From assembly GCA_943788635.1 (NCBI GenBank), contig CALSRA010000017.1, forward strand, positions 1-64,000: a stretch of 64,000 nucleotides of DNA. The letters run 5' to 3'. The notes under the pieces were generated by a model, which saw only the letters and a program-made list of their open reading frames with translations, was not told the origin of the DNA and did no database searches. A program made the translations under genes and the position numbers. Below are positions 17,328-28,520 of the stretch, piece by piece (the first letter of the stretch is position 1; each line of letters begins with the position of its first letter). The stretch is from an uncultured Alphaproteobacteria bacterium (GTDB lineage Bacteria > Pseudomonadota > Alphaproteobacteria > UBA8366 > GCA-2717185).

Positions 17328-19425
17328 CTAGTGTGCCAACATCGCGAGCAGCAACAGTGCCACGATATTGGTGATCTTGATCATCGGGTTGACCGCCGGT
17401 CCGGCTGTATCCTTGTAAGGATCGCCGACCGTATCACCCGTCACAGCAGCGTGGTGGGCGTCTGAACCCTTGCCGCCGTGATTGCCGTCTTCGATGTACT
17501 TCTTGGCATTATCCCAAGCGCCGCCACCAGCGGTCATGGAAATCGCCAGGAACAGGCCGGTCACGATAACACCCAGCAGCATCGCGCCCAGAGCGGAGAA
17601 CGCCGCGGACTTGTCTGCAATTACCAGGATAACCCCGTAAACGACCAGCGGTGCCAGCACGGGAAGCAATGACGGAATGATCATTTCCTTGATCGCCGCC
17701 TTGGTCAGCAGATCGACGCATTTGCCGTATTCGGGCTTGCCGGTGCCTTCCATGATTCCCGGAATTTCGCGGAACTGGCGACGTACTTCGACCACGACCG
17801 AACCGGCCGCGCGACCGACCGCCGTCATGCCCATCGCCCCGAAGAGGTAGGGCAGCAGACCGCCGATAAACAGACCGACGACGACAAACGGATTGGAGAG
17901 CGAGAAGTCGAGAACGACACCGACGAAGTACGGAAATTCCGCCGCGTTAGCGATGAAGTACTGCAAATCCTGCGTATAAGCAGCAAACAGCACCAGTGCC
18001 CCCAGACCGGCTGAGCCAATGGCATAGCCCTTGGTGACGGCCTTGGTCGTGTTGCCGACGGCATCAAGCGCATCCGTCGTCTTGCGGACGTCTTCGGGCA
18101 TTTCCCGCCATTTCGGCAATACCGCCCGCGTTATCCGTAACCGGACCATATGCGTCGAGAGCAACGACCATGCCGGCCAGCGCCAGCATTGCCGTAACAG
18201 CAATAGCGATGCCGACAAGTCCCGCCTGTGAGTAGGTCACGATAATCGCAGCACAGATGATCAGTGCCGGTACCGCCGTGGCTTCAAGCGAAATGGCCAA
18301 CCCCTGGATGACGTTCGTGCCGTGGCCCGTTTCAGAGGCCTTGGCAATGCTACGTACCGGCCGATATTCAGTCGATGTGTAGTATTCGGTGATCCAGATG
18401 ATCAGACCCGTTACAACAAGCCCGGTAATCCCGCAGAAGAAAAGGTTCATCCCGGTGAACGTTGCGCCAAGGACATCAAACGTCGTGTCCATTCCCAGCA
18501 CGTAACTGGTAACGGGGTACAGCGCAATTCCGGAAAGAACAGCGCAGACGATGAAACCCTTGTAGAGCGCGCCCATGATACTCTGGCTAGCGCCCAGTTT
18601 GACGAAGAACGTCGAAATAACGGACGTCACGACGCAAACACCACCGATCATCAACGGATAGATCAGGAACGCTTCGGCCTGATCACCCGTAAAGAACAGC
18701 AGGCCAAGAACCATGGTCGCGACCATTGAAACGACATAGGTCTCAAAAAGGTCAGCCGCCATCCCGGCACAATCGCCGACATTGTCGCCGACGTTATCGG
18801 CGATAACCGCCGGATTGCGTGGATCATCTTCGGGGATACCAGCTTCGACCTTACCAACGAGATCGGCACCGACATCCGCACCCTTGGTGAAGATACCGCC
18901 GCCGAGACGCGCGAAGATCGAAATCAGGGAAGCGCCAAAACCTAGCGCAACCAGCGGACCGACAAGGTCACGGCCCGTTACGCCGAGGCTCAGCAGGATC
19001 TTGTAGTAGACGGCGATGGCGAGCAACGCCAGGCCAGCGACCAACATCCCCGTGATTGCGCCAGACTTGAACGCAATATCCAGGCCCTTCGCAAGACTGT
19101 GTCGGGCACCTTCAGCCGTACGCACATTGGCGCGTACGGAAATGTACATGCCGATATACCCAGCCGCTCCCGAGAGGACCGATCCAATGACGAATGCGAT
19201 CGCCGCGTACGCGCCCAGCATGAACCAGACCAGCACGGCAATGACCACGCCAACGATGGCAATCGTCGTGTATTGCCGATTCAGATAGGCGGCTGCGCCT
19301 TCCTGAATTGCCGCCGCAATAGTCTGCATGCGTTCGTTTCCGGCACTCTCTGCGAGTACCGATTTGCCTGCATAGGCACCATAAAGCAGCGCAAACACGC
19401 CGCAGCCAATGACGATCCAAAGCAT
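17328..19425 (-). CDS. hppA: H+-translocating pyrophosphatase, frameshifted
   Basis: A membrane pump that couples pyrophosphate hydrolysis to ion transport. About 699 residues and some sixteen membrane segments are encoded once the frame is repaired. Substrate motifs [13 protein letters not shown] and [13 protein letters not shown] are intact. [10 protein letters not shown] carries lysine where K+-dependent enzymes have alanine, indicating the K+-independent H+-pumping class. The frame breaks at a TTT run (18101-18103, plus strand): removing one base turns EMAGNARRR into [18 protein letters not shown]. The rest is undamaged, so a sequencing error is likely. Confidence 0.93.
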
Positions 19426-19614
19426 ATCGTCTCATTCCTGTTCTAGTTTGAAGAAAACTCACGACCGAACGGGCACGACCTGAGAAAACCGTTCCGAATC
19501 ACCCCCGCCCATAAAATCGGGCGGAACATGCCAGATGGCTCTTTGAAAGGCAACCAGCGATCCGGATAGCGGGAAACGGGATCAAATCTTCTGATTTATG
19601 TTGTAACCGCGATA

Positions 19615-20823
19615 TCAGACAGACGGTTCCGCGCGCCGTTGCTTCACGCGCAACCAGAGGGTCGCCAACAGCACAAGCGCCATGGGGCCGAGCATGGCGA
19701 AGTTTATCCAGGCCCAACCAAAATTATACTGGATCGCGCCCGACGAGAAACTGGCACCCGCGACGGCCGAGAACACCAGAAAGTCGTTTAATGCCTGTAC
19801 CTTGGCCCGCTCCGACGGCACATAGCATTCGGTCAGAAGGGTCGAACCACCGACAAACATGCAATTCCAGCCCAGGCCTATCAGGACGAGGCCGCCCCAG
19901 AACTGCAGCAGCCCGCCACCGGTCGTACTGACAATAACCGCCGCCGACATCAACGCGATTCCCACGGTGATAATGTTCACCACACCGAATCGCGCAATCA
20001 GATGCCCGGTAAAAAAGCTCGGCACGAACATCCCCAGGATGTGCCATTCGATCACGAATGCGGTGTCGGAAAAATTGAGCCCGCCATGCGACATCGCCAG
20101 CGGCGTTGCCGTCATCGCCATCGCCATGACCGCATAGCCGAACATGGCCGACATGACGGCGACAATGAATACGGGCTGCGCCGCGATCTGTTTCAGCGGA
20201 CGGCCTTTCTGACTGCGTTCGGCGGCCGTGAGCTGGGGAATATCGAGAAATTGCAGTACCAGGATCGCACACAGGATCAGGACGGCGACGACAGCATAGT
20301 TCCCCGCATACCGGACAGGATCAAACAGATCGATACTGAGCTTTGCCAGTTCAGGGCCGGCAATCGCTGAAACCACCCCGCCGGCGAGCACATATGAAAT
20401 TGCCTTGCTGCGAAACGCAGGCGTCGCCGTATCCGCCGCTGCAAAGCGGTAATACTGCCAAAAGGCGTTGTGTATGCCCAAAAGCGCGGATGCGCAGACA
20501 AACACCACGAAACTTTCATGATAAATCGCAAACCCGGCAATAATGGTGCCGGTGAGCCCGATAAACTGTCCAAACGTGAATCCGGCGCGGCGACCGATTC
20601 GGCGCATAAGCAACGATGCCGGGATCGTGCTAAGCATGGTTGCCAGAAACTGGCAGGCGACGGGAAGAGTCGCCAGGCTCTTGTCTTCCGCCAGCAGGTA
20701 TCCCGTAAGCGCAGCAACGGTCGCGACCAGGGAGGAGCCGCTCATGGCGATGGCCTGACAAAAAGCCAGCAGAATTACGTTCCGGCGGGTCGAATTTCCG
20801 CCGCCGGCGGTTTGTTCAGACAT
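19615..20823 (-). CDS. MFS transporter
   Basis: A 402-residue major facilitator with twelve predicted membrane segments. The loop 2-3 motif is present in modified form as LLMRRIGRRAGFTFGQ, and GHLIARFGVVN is the equivalent in the second half. The closest remembered relatives are uncharacterised alphaproteobacterial MFS proteins annotated near YfkF/CynX-like groups; the substrate is unknown. It stands alone between hppA and the fliL-like gene. Confidence 0.82.
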   Translation of the reverse strand: MSEQTAGGGNSTRRNVILLAFCQAIAMSGSSLVATVAALTGYLLAEDKSLATLPVACQFLATMLSTIPASLLMRRIGRRAGFTFGQFIGLTGTIIAGFAIYHESFVVFVCASALLGIHNAFWQYYRFAAADTATPAFRSKAISYVLAGGVVSAIAGPELAKLSIDLFDPVRYAGNYAVVAVLILCAILVLQFLDIPQLTAAERSQKGRPLKQIAAQPVFIVAVMSAMFGYAVMAMAMTATPLAMSHGGLNFSDTAFVIEWHILGMFVPSFFTGHLIARFGVVNIITVGIALMSAAVIVSTTGGGLLQFWGGLVLIGLGWNCMFVGGSTLLTECYVPSERAKVQALNDFLVFSAVAGASFSSGAIQYNFGWAWINFAMLGPMALVLLATLWLRVKQRRAEPSV

Positions 20824-20858
20824 CTGTACTCTTTCAATTGGGTGGCGGTGTTAACGCC

Positions 20859-21299
20859 CTAGCCGCCATCGCGCTCGAATACGCTCTGAATCAGCACGCC
20901 GGTCACGCGCCCGTCACCGATCGCCTTGGTACTCGCTTCAATCAGCCGTTTTTTTACGGCCGTCACGTTCACACTGTCTTCAAGCGAGGGCAAATTCGAG
21001 TAGTACTCGTTCATGGACCCAATGAATACGTCCCGCAGCTTGGGCATTTTGTTTTCGGCCAATGCCCGCGCCTCTTCGTCCCGCATCTCCAGCGTCATGT
21101 TCAAAACAATGTATTTGCGTACGCCCCCGCCCCGCAGGACATGCATGCTGAGCGGCTCAAGCGCGACAAATATCGGGTCCGGCGGCATCTCGACGACTTC
21201 CTCTACCGGCGCATCGACATCCCGGAACATGAAGAACCACACACCGCCACCGCCGATCGCCAGAACAACGATAACGATAAGTATAATGATAAGTTTCAT
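20859..21299 (-). CDS. fliL: FliL-like flagellar basal body protein
   Basis: A 146-residue single-pass inner-membrane protein: short cytoplasmic start, a hydrophobic helix (about 3-25) and a periplasmic FliL domain with FVALEPLSMHVL, YIVLNMTLEMRDEEA and LRDVFIGSMNEYYS. FliL surrounds the flagellar stator and supports torque. No other flagellar gene is in the window, so the assignment to motility rests on the domain only. It lies about 80 bases downstream of thiL on the same strand. Confidence 0.78.
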   Translation of the reverse strand: MKLIIILIVIVVLAIGGGGVWFFMFRDVDAPVEEVVEMPPDPIFVALEPLSMHVLRGGGVRKYIVLNMTLEMRDEEARALAENKMPKLRDVFIGSMNEYYSNLPSLEDSVNVTAVKKRLIEASTKAIGDGRVTGVLIQSVFERDGG

Positions 21300-21380
21300 A
21301 TCGCCTCAGCCCCCGAAAATTCGACGTCCCTTGTACCAGTGAGCGGCGTCAAAGGTAAAATCAGTTAAGTTTACAGAACC

Positions 21381-22371
21381 TTACCCATGTGCATATCCGC
21401 CCCGGGACAGCAGCATCGGTTTGCCAGTCGGATCCATTACCGTAACACCCTTACCGTCGTCGACACGGCCGATTTCAGTAATCGCAACCCCGGTACTTCG
21501 GGAAAGCGCATCCAGATGCTGCCGAACCGAGGACGGCGCGGCGAAAACCAGTTCATAATCATCGCCGCCGGTCAGCACCGTCTGAACCAGTGACGGGTCG
21601 ACCTGCAACACCCGCTTCGCGGCGTCAGAAAGCGGCACTGAATCAACCTGTATACGGGCTGAAAGGCCCGATGCCTCCGTAATATGGCCAAGATCGGCAA
21701 CAAGGCCATCGGACACGTCCGCTGATGCATGAGCGTATCCCAGCAATCCCGGCCCGACGGAAACCCTGGCTCTCGGTCGTTGATACCGATCCACCAGCCA
21801 GGCACTGTCCGCAGTTGAAATACCCGGCAACTGCCCCCGCGCGGCACGCAGGCCCAGGGCGCCATCGCCGATCTGGCCCGTGACAAATACGCTGTCACCC
21901 GCTTTCGCGTTGCGCCGAAGCAGGGCCTTGCCGACCGGGACCTCGCCGAAAGCGGTCAGCGTCAACGTGACCGGCCCCGGTGTCGCTACGGAATCACCGC
22001 CAATCAGAACAATGCCAAATTCCGCCTGATCGGCCGCAAGCCCTTCGGTAAATTTCGCCAGCCAGTCATCTTCCAGATCGACAGGAAGCGCGATATTCAG
22101 GGTATAGGCCAGCGGTGTCGCACCTTTGGCCGCGATATCGGACAGGTTGACCCGCAGCAGTTTCGCCGCGATCAGCCCCGGTGCTTCGGTGCCGATATAG
22201 TGTACGCCGGCGATTATTGTATCGGTGGGTAACGACCAGTTCGTTACCCGACGACGGCGCGATTACCGCAGCATCGTCCGTCAGCCCGAAAGCGCCGGGA
22301 AAATCTTGTGTCAGTGGCGCGAAATATTGCGCAATTCGCTCGAACTCACTTCGTTTCGGTGCTTCGGCCAC
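21381..22371 (-). CDS. thiL: Thiamine-monophosphate kinase, frameshifted
   Basis: ThiL phosphorylates thiamine monophosphate to thiamine diphosphate, the active cofactor. The start appears to be GTG at 22371, inside the 3' end of nusB, giving VAEAPKRSEFERIAQYFAPL. The ATP/Mg site GLTDDAAVI and the later GDSVFVTGQIGDGALGL are present. The frame breaks at a GGG run (22227-22229, plus strand): dropping one base restores LVVTTDTIIAGVHYIG. Total about 329 residues, normal for the family. thiL next to nusB is the usual order. Confidence 0.9.
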
Positions 22372-22852
22372 TGGACCGGTCCCCCATATCACCCGGTCGA
22401 GCGTCGCGGGCAAGACGGTCAAGGATACCGTTGACCAGTGCGGGCTCACGCTTGTCGAAGAAGGACTTGGTAAGATCGACGTATTCGCTGATGGAAAGCG
22501 GTGGATCGATATCAGGGCGCTTCAGGATTTCGAATGCCGCCGCACGCAGGATTTCCTGCATCAGCAATTCCAGACTGGAGAAATCCCATTTCCCTTCCAG
22601 TACGCTGCGCAGCCGGGCGTCAATTTCCTCGCGGTCCTGCGTGACGCCAAGCACCAGTTCGCCAAACAATGCCGGGTCCGCCATGACAAGCTGCTGACCA
22701 TCCAGTTCGCCACCAAACCGGTATCGGTTGAATTCTCCAACCACCGCTTCCGCAACGCCACCGGCAATATCAAGCTGATAAAGCGCCTGCACAGCCGCGA
22801 GCCGCGCCGCGCTGCGACGCTTGCCCTTCGAAACCGTCGGTCGTTTTGTCAT
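22346..22852 (-). CDS. nusB: Transcription antitermination factor NusB
   Basis: NusB binds boxA RNA with NusE (S10) and supports rRNA transcription. The 168-residue protein has the N-terminal RSAARLAAVQALYQLDIAG and the C-terminal LRAAAFEILKRPDIDPPLSI, EYVDLTKSFFD and VNGILDRLAR that define the family. It overlaps both ribH (by 4 bases) and thiL (by about 26 bases), pointing to one operon. Confidence 0.94.
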   Translation of the reverse strand: MTKRPTVSKGKRRSAARLAAVQALYQLDIAGGVAEAVVGEFNRYRFGGELDGQQLVMADPALFGELVLGVTQDREEIDARLRSVLEGKWDFSSLELLMQEILRAAAFEILKRPDIDPPLSISEYVDLTKSFFDKREPALVNGILDRLARDARPGDMGDRSSGRSTETK

Positions 22853-23310
22853 GACAATTTGAAACGGTGACGCAAAGCGACCATTGCCAGGCAGGCTTCA
22901 ACGGCGGCAGCCCCCTTGTTTCCCTTATTCTGGCCCGCCCGTTCCCAGGCCTGGTCGCCATTTTCACAGGTCAGAATACCGTATCCGATTGGCGCCAGAT
23001 GATTGTTCGCCAGATCCTGCAATGCCCGCGCACTTTCCTGGCAGACATAGTCGTAATGTGTGGTCTCACCGCGAATGACGCAGCCCAGTGCGACATAACC
23101 GTCGAACTTGCGACCCCCTTCGCCAGGGCCGTTCGCCGCGATGGCAAAACGGATTGCCGCAGGAATTTCAAACGCGCCCGGAACCGAAAACCGTTCATAC
23201 GTTGCACCCGCAGCATCCAGGGCAGCCATCGCGCCTGAAGCCATTTCGTCGGCAAGTTCGCTGTAAAAGCGCGCCTCAACGATCATGATATGTGGAGAAG
23301 AGTCAGCCAT
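22849..23310 (-). CDS. ribH: 6,7-dimethyl-8-ribityllumazine synthase
   Basis: RibH joins dihydroxybutanone phosphate with the ribitylamino-pyrimidine to make lumazine, the step before riboflavin. The 153-residue protein has VEARFYSEL near the start, the substrate segment VPGAFEIPAAIRFA and GCVIRGETTHYDYVCQES with the catalytic histidine. Its start overlaps the end of ribBA by one base. Confidence 0.95.
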   Translation of the reverse strand: MADSSPHIMIVEARFYSELADEMASGAMAALDAAGATYERFSVPGAFEIPAAIRFAIAANGPGEGGRKFDGYVALGCVIRGETTHYDYVCQESARALQDLANNHLAPIGYGILTCENGDQAWERAGQNKGNKGAAAVEACLAMVALRHRFKLS

Positions 23311-24483
23311 TATGGATCATCCGAAAGTGCGACCGGGATTGGGCGATGGTCGACAACATTAAGTTCATAACCGTCGATACCGACGATTTTCTTGGGCGAA
23401 TTCGACAATAGAACCATGTCGCGAACGCCAAGGTCGAGCAGGATCTGCGCACCGATACCATAATCACGCAATTCTGTCGGATCCTGTACGACGGCCTTGG
23501 ACACCTCGCCATTGGTCGCATGAACCCGGTCGGAAATGATCGTCGGGTACCATTCCCGCAGGACAACAACCACACCACGGCCGACCTCCCCGATCAGTTT
23601 CATCGCACCGTGAAGCGGCCCGGTCTTTCCATTCGCCAGTTCACCAAGGGCGTCCTGGAACAGATTGACGGCATGCATCCTGACAAGTGGCGGTTCGTCG
23701 CCGGACAGGTCACCTTTGACCAGAACCACGTGTTCCGCGTAATCAACCTTGTTGGCATAGACGTAAAGTTTCCAGTCGCCGCCGTGCCGGCTTTCCAACG
23801 TCGTCTCTGCGACACGCTCGATAATGCGGTCATTGCGGCGGCGATAGGCAATCAGATCAGCGATCGTGCCGATTTTCAGGTTATGGAATTGCGCGAACTT
23901 CACCAGATCCTCGCGCCGCGCCATGGTGCCGTCGTCGTTCATGATTTCGCAAATCACGCCTGCCGGGCTCAACCCCGCCAGCCGCGAGATATCAACCGAC
24001 GCCTCCGTATGGCCGATGCGGACCAGAACCCCGCCGTCACGTGCCATCAACGGGAAAACATGTCCCGGGGGTCGCGATATCCGCCGCGCCCTTTGTCGGG
24101 TCCGTCGCCACGGCGATAGTCCGTGCGCGATCCGGCGCAGAGATACCGGTCGTGACCCCTTCGCGTGCTTCGATCGATACCGTGAAGGCGGTTTCCAACC
24201 GGCTGGAATTCTGCTGCGGCAGTAATGGCAGACCAAGCTGGCCAATACGTTCGCGCGTCATGGCCAGGCAGATCAGGCCACGGCCATGCTTTGCCATGAA
24301 GTTGATGACATCCGGTGTCGCCATCTGCGCGGGTATGACGAGGTCGCCCTCATTTTCACGATCCTCATCATCGACCAGGATAAACATCCGGCCGTTGCGG
24401 GCATCCTCGATCAATTCTTCGGTGGAATGCTTGAAATCAGTAAACGCCACGTTTTTTCCTGCCTGACTGTTGCCAACCTTCAT
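23310..24483 (-). CDS. ribB: DHBP synthase with degenerate GTP cyclohydrolase II domain, frameshifted
   Basis: The N-terminal half is 3,4-dihydroxy-2-butanone-4-phosphate synthase, with the acidic loop [26 protein letters not shown] and [22 protein letters not shown] intact. The C-terminal half has the RibA fold but lacks its active site: where RibA has the zinc cysteines after HSECL (SLRCDCG) this protein reads [20 protein letters not shown], and the HQEGRNIG loop is replaced by LREWYPT. It is therefore probably a RibBX-type protein making only DHBP. The frame breaks at CCCGGGGG (24064-24071, plus strand); removing one base restores [15 protein letters not shown]. About 390 residues. Confidence 0.9.
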
Positions 24484-24492
24484 TCAAAAGGT

Positions 24493-25092
24493 TCATGACG
24501 ACCCCGCCGATTCCGAATGAAGGCGCGCAACATATCTGGCCAGGAGGTCTACCTCAAGATTCACCTCATCGCCCTGCTGCAGCAGGCCAAACGTCGTGTG
24601 CTGCGCCGTATGGGGAATAATATTCACGCCGAACCGCGTTCCATCGACGTCGTTCACCGTCAGGGATACCCCGTCGAGCGCAACTGATCCCTTGCGGGCT
24701 ATAAAACGGGACAGTTCTTCCGGTGCCGCAAACTCAAAACGCAGGCTGTCGCCATCCGTCCGGCGATCCAGCACGCGGGCGACCCCGTCGATATGCCCCT
24801 GGACCAGATGCCCCCCCAGTTCGGCCCCCAATCGCAGCGACGGCTCCAGATTGATCGCCCTTCCAGCTTCCCATGTACCAAGCGTTGTGCAGGCGAGCGT
24901 CTCTGCCGAAACATCGACGGCAAACCAGCCTTCCCCCTTGTCGACGACCGTCAGACAGGTCCCGCAACAGGCAATCGATGCGCCCATTTCAACCGCGGCC
25001 ATATCGAATTTCGTCTCAATAACAAATCGCGTGTCCGCGGTCCGTTCGACCTGCCGTACCTTGCCGATATCCGCAATCAATCCTGTAAACAT
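24493..25092 (-). CDS. ribE: Riboflavin synthase, alpha chain type
   Basis: The enzyme dismutates two lumazine molecules into riboflavin. The 199-residue protein shows the two-barrel repeat: MFTGLIADIG and CCGTCLTVVD in the first, GHLVQGHIDGVARV and KGSVALDGVSLTVND in the second. It lies between ribD and ribBA in one operon. I see no FMN riboswitch before the cluster. Confidence 0.95.
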   Translation of the reverse strand: MFTGLIADIGKVRQVERTADTRFVIETKFDMAAVEMGASIACCGTCLTVVDKGEGWFAVDVSAETLACTTLGTWEAGRAINLEPSLRLGAELGGHLVQGHIDGVARVLDRRTDGDSLRFEFAAPEELSRFIARKGSVALDGVSLTVNDVDGTRFGVNIIPHTAQHTTFGLLQQGDEVNLEVDLLARYVARLHSESAGSS

Positions 25093-25104
25093 ACCATCAC
25101 CTTA

Positions 25105-26229
25105 TCAGCCGTCATCGAGGCTGTCCTGCCGCTCATACAATTCCATAACATCATCACCGGCAGCGACGCATTCAACCGCTTTGAAGCGCGCCATGCCATC
25201 GGGCGCAACCACACCGAAAGGACCGACTGCGGAAAGGCCATCGCCGCCCATGATCCCCGATGCCCGGAACCAGGCGATACGATCGATAACGCCTGCGCCC
25301 AGCAGCGACGCCGCCAGCGAGCCGCCCCCTTCGGCTAGCAATCGGGTTATGCCTTTCGCTGCGACAGCCCGGACAATACCAACAGGGTCCGGACGTCCGG
25401 TGTGATCCGGTGCAATGGTAACCACTTCGACACCCTTGTCTCGGAAAGCATCTGCATTGCCAGCGTCAGGCAAGGTGACCACCCAGGTTGGCGTCGCATT
25501 TGCCGTCCTGACCAGTGCCGAGTCGAGCCCCAGCCTGAGATGGCTGTCCACAACGATCCGTATCGGGGAGTGATCCGACAGGCCGCCCAGGCGGCAGGTC
25601 AGTTCCGGATCATCCGCCAGCGCGGTACCAATTCCGATCATGATGGCGTCATGGTTCGCCCGAAGCAAATGCCCACGCGCCCGCGCTTCCGGCCCTGTTA
25701 TCCATTTACTCTCGCCCGTACCGGACGCGATCTTGCCATCCAGCGTACTGGCCACTTTCAGCGTGACCAACGGCCGGCCATCCCGGACGCGCCGCAGGAA
25801 ACCGGCATTCACATCCTCGGCCTTCCGGCGCAGCACGTCGCTGACGACGGTTATGCCACCTTCCCGCAGGCGCTCATGCCCGCCTCCCGAAACCCGCGGA
25901 TCGGGGTCCTCCAGCGCCGTAACGACCCGGACAATGCCCGCGCCCAGCAGGGCCTCACTACAAGGGGGCGTTCGACCGTGATGATTGCAGGGCTCCAGCG
26001 TGACATAGGCGCAACCACCGGCCGCCTGGTCACCGGCCTGCGCCAGCGCCTCGGTTTCCGCATGCGGACGCCCGCCTGGCTGGGTCCAGCCCCGTCCCAC
26101 GATGCGTCCCCTGGAAACGATGACGCACCCGACGGCAGGGTTGGGCCAGACACTTCCCAACCCGCGGCGCGCAAGCGACAAAGCCACGCGCATGAAGTAT
26201 TCGTCGGACGGTTCAGTCCTCTTCGACAC
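25105..26229 (-). CDS. ribD: Bifunctional riboflavin deaminase/reductase
   Basis: RibD deaminates the pyrimidine intermediate of riboflavin synthesis and then reduces its ribosyl side chain with NADPH. The protein is about 374 residues. The zinc deaminase half has HAETEAL and [15 protein letters not shown]; the reductase half has [20 protein letters not shown] and [14 protein letters not shown]. The GTG at 26229 fits the family's N-terminus ([17 protein letters not shown]) and overlaps the end of nrdR by 17 bases. A start further upstream is possible but would lie deeper in nrdR. Confidence 0.93.
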   Translation of the reverse strand: MSKRTEPSDEYFMRVALSLARRGLGSVWPNPAVGCVIVSRGRIVGRGWTQPGGRPHAETEALAQAGDQAAGGCAYVTLEPCNHHGRTPPCSEALLGAGIVRVVTALEDPDPRVSGGGHERLREGGITVVSDVLRRKAEDVNAGFLRRVRDGRPLVTLKVASTLDGKIASGTGESKWITGPEARARGHLLRANHDAIMIGIGTALADDPELTCRLGGLSDHSPIRIVVDSHLRLGLDSALVRTANATPTWVVTLPDAGNADAFRDKGVEVVTIAPDHTGRPDPVGIVRAVAAKGITRLLAEGGGSLAASLLGAGVIDRIAWFRASGIMGGDGLSAVGPFGVVAPDGMARFKAVECVAAGDDVMELYERQDSLDDG

Positions 26230-26674
26230 CGAGTTCGCCGGTGATGAAATCTTCGAAATCCTTGGCTTCGCGGAAGTTCCGGTAAACCGAGGCAAACCGG
26301 ACATAGGCAACCTTGTCCAGTGTCAACAAGGCCTCCATTACCAGTTCACCGACATGATCGGCGCTGATTTCCGCTTCTCCCGAACTTTCCAGTCGCCGCA
26401 CAATACCGTTGACGACCCTGTCCACGCGATCTTCCTCGACCGGGCGCTTTCGGAGCGAAATACGCATCGACCGCAACAGCTTTTCACGGTCGAACGGTTC
26501 ACGCTGCCCGCCCTTCTTCATCACGGTCAGCTCACGAAGCTGAACCCGCTCGAATGTCGTGAAACGCGCGCCACAATTGGGACAATAACGACGCCGCCGA
26601 ATCGCGGAATTGTCCTCAGTCGGGCGCGAATCCTTCACTTGGGTATCGCCGTGGGCGCAAAACGGACAACGCAT
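26213..26674 (-). CDS. nrdR: Transcriptional repressor NrdR
   Basis: NrdR senses ATP/dATP and represses ribonucleotide reductase genes. The 153-residue protein begins with the zinc ribbon [18 protein letters not shown] and [17 protein letters not shown], followed by the ATP-cone domain ([20 protein letters not shown]). The glyA-nrdR-ribD order is common in alphaproteobacteria. Confidence 0.96.
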   Translation of the reverse strand: MRCPFCAHGDTQVKDSRPTEDNSAIRRRRYCPNCGARFTTFERVQLRELTVMKKGGQREPFDREKLLRSMRISLRKRPVEEDRVDRVVNGIVRRLESSGEAEISADHVGELVMEALLTLDKVAYVRFASVYRNFREAKDFEDFITGELGVEED

Positions 26675-26698
26675 GATCAGACCTCCCCGGTCACTAGC

Positions 26699-27999
26699 CT
26701 AATGAAAATCCGAATAGATTGGAAACCGCTGGCACATTTCGGATACCTGCGCTCGGATACCGGCTTCCGCCGTCGAATTATCGTCCCTGTTGGCAGCAAG
26801 CTCGCGCAGCACTTCAACGATCATCTCCCCCACCCGGCGGAATTCATCGGTACCGAAGCCTCGCGACGTCGCAGCCGGGCTGCCCAACCGGACACCGGAC
26901 GTGACGCCCGGCTTTTCCGGATCGAACGGTACCCCGTTCTTGTTGCAGGTCAGCCCCGCCCTCTCAAGGCTTTGTTCGGTGATATTACCGGTCAAGCCCA
27001 TGGGTCGCAGGTCAACAAGCACCAGATGCGTGTCCGTACCGCCGGAAACGATATCAAGCCCGCCATCCAGCAAAGTTTCAGCAAGCACGTTCGCATTGTC
27101 CGCCACGGCCTGCGCATAGACCTTGAAAGACGGCTGCAACGCTTCACGCAGCGCGACAGCCTTGGCCGCCACAACATGCATCAGCGGTCCGCCCTGCAAT
27201 CCCGGAAACACAGCGCTATCGATTTTCTTGGCCAGCGCTTCGTCATTCGTCATGATCATGCCGCCACGCGGCCCGCGCAGCGTCTTGTGTGTCGTCGTCG
27301 TCACGACATCGCATGACCAATGGGACTTGGATGCACACCGCCGGCAACCAGCCCGGCGAAATGCGCCATATCCACCATCAGATACGCACCAACGGAATCC
27401 GCGATCGCACGGAACCGCGCAAAGTCGATTACTCTCGGATAGGCCGAACCGCCAGCAATAATCAGCCGGGGTTTGTGCTCTTTTGCGAGTGTTTCAAGTT
27501 CATCGTAGTCAATCAGCGCGTCCTGCTTGCGCACGCCATATTGTACCGCGTTGAACCACTTCCCCGAAACATTGGGCCGCGCGCCATGCGTAAGGTGTCC
27601 GCCGGCGGCAAGCGACATTCCCATGATTGTTTCGCCCGGCTTCACCAGGGCCAGGAACACAGCCTCGTTCGCCTGGGCGCCCGCATGCGGCTGCACATTG
27701 ACGAATTTACACCCGAACAAGGATTTTGCCCGCTCGATAGCCAGCGTTTCCGCGACGTCGACATATTCGCAGCCGCCATAATAACGACGCCCGGGATACC
27801 CTTCGGCATATTGTTTGGTGAGGACAGAACCGGTTGCTTGCAATACCGCTTTACTGACGATGTTTTCCGACGCGATCAGCTCTATCTGATCCTGCTGGCG
27901 CGTACATTCGTCCAAAACAGCCGCAAATATGTTGGCATCCGCCGACATAAGGTCTTCTGAAAAGAATTTATTATTAGTGGCTTCTGACACTTTTCTCAT
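26699..27999 (-). CDS. glyA: Serine hydroxymethyltransferase, frameshifted
   Basis: GlyA interconverts serine and glycine with tetrahydrofolate, using PLP. N-terminal FFSEDL, the motif [16 protein letters not shown] and the PLP-lysine segment [14 protein letters not shown] are present. The frame breaks near 27312: the sequence reads GHAMS-stop instead of the expected [13 protein letters not shown], so one base (probably a C) is missing. About 433 residues are encoded once repaired. The ATG at 27999 is chosen because it retains the conserved FF segment. rpiB lies just upstream on the same strand. Confidence 0.93.
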
Positions 28000-28043
28000 C
28001 CAAGTTATTATTCGGGCACACCAGATCCGGTGTACCCGACAGG

Positions 28044-28520
28044 TTAAGACATCTTGCCGGACGCGCCGTCCGTGGCGCGGATTGGAATCTCCCTCGAATG
28101 CGGTCTCGAGGAATACCGAAACGCAGTCCTGTGCGACTTCCGGCCCGAGTGTCCGAGCCCCCAACGCGATGACATTCGCCGTCGTTATGCTGCCGGGACA
28201 ACCGCGCATCCCGTCGTATCGTGACAATGGGCTGCGCGAATATGGCGATGACGGTTGGCGGCAATTGAAATGCCGATGCCGGTGCCGCAGATCAGAATGC
28301 CGCGCGCCGCCCTGCCGTCGCGCAACGCGTCGGCGAGTGCATCCGCAAAGTCCGGATAATCAACAGAATCCGGGCCGTCCGTTCCAAGGTCCAGAACAGA
28401 ATAGCCCCGCTCTTTCAGAAGATTACCGATGTCCGCCTTCAACAAATAGCCGGCGTGGTCGGAAGCGATTGCTACGGTCTGGATCGCGTTGCTGACTGAA
28501 TTATCGTCCATATTCGCCAT
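28044..28520 (-). CDS. rpiB: Ribose-5-phosphate isomerase B, three frameshifts
   Basis: RpiB interconverts ribulose- and ribose-5-phosphate. The start [12 protein letters not shown], the [14 protein letters not shown] segment and [17 protein letters not shown] are intact. Three extra bases then break the frame: a T/A near 28208, one of CC at 28179-28180, and one near 28055. With them removed the protein runs [42 protein letters not shown] and RHGRRVRKMS, ending at TAA (28044). About 157 residues, normal for the family. Without repair there is no stop before glyA. ATG at 28520 or 28511 could be the start. Confidence 0.85.

Noticed and set aside
24493-26229. FMN riboswitch before the riboflavin genes
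   Set aside because: The genes overlap or are closely packed, leaving no room for the long conserved RFN structure, and none of its conserved segments is visible upstream.
28000-28043. Glycine riboswitch upstream of glyA
   Set aside because: Only about 45 bases separate the repaired rpiB stop from glyA, too short for the aptamer.
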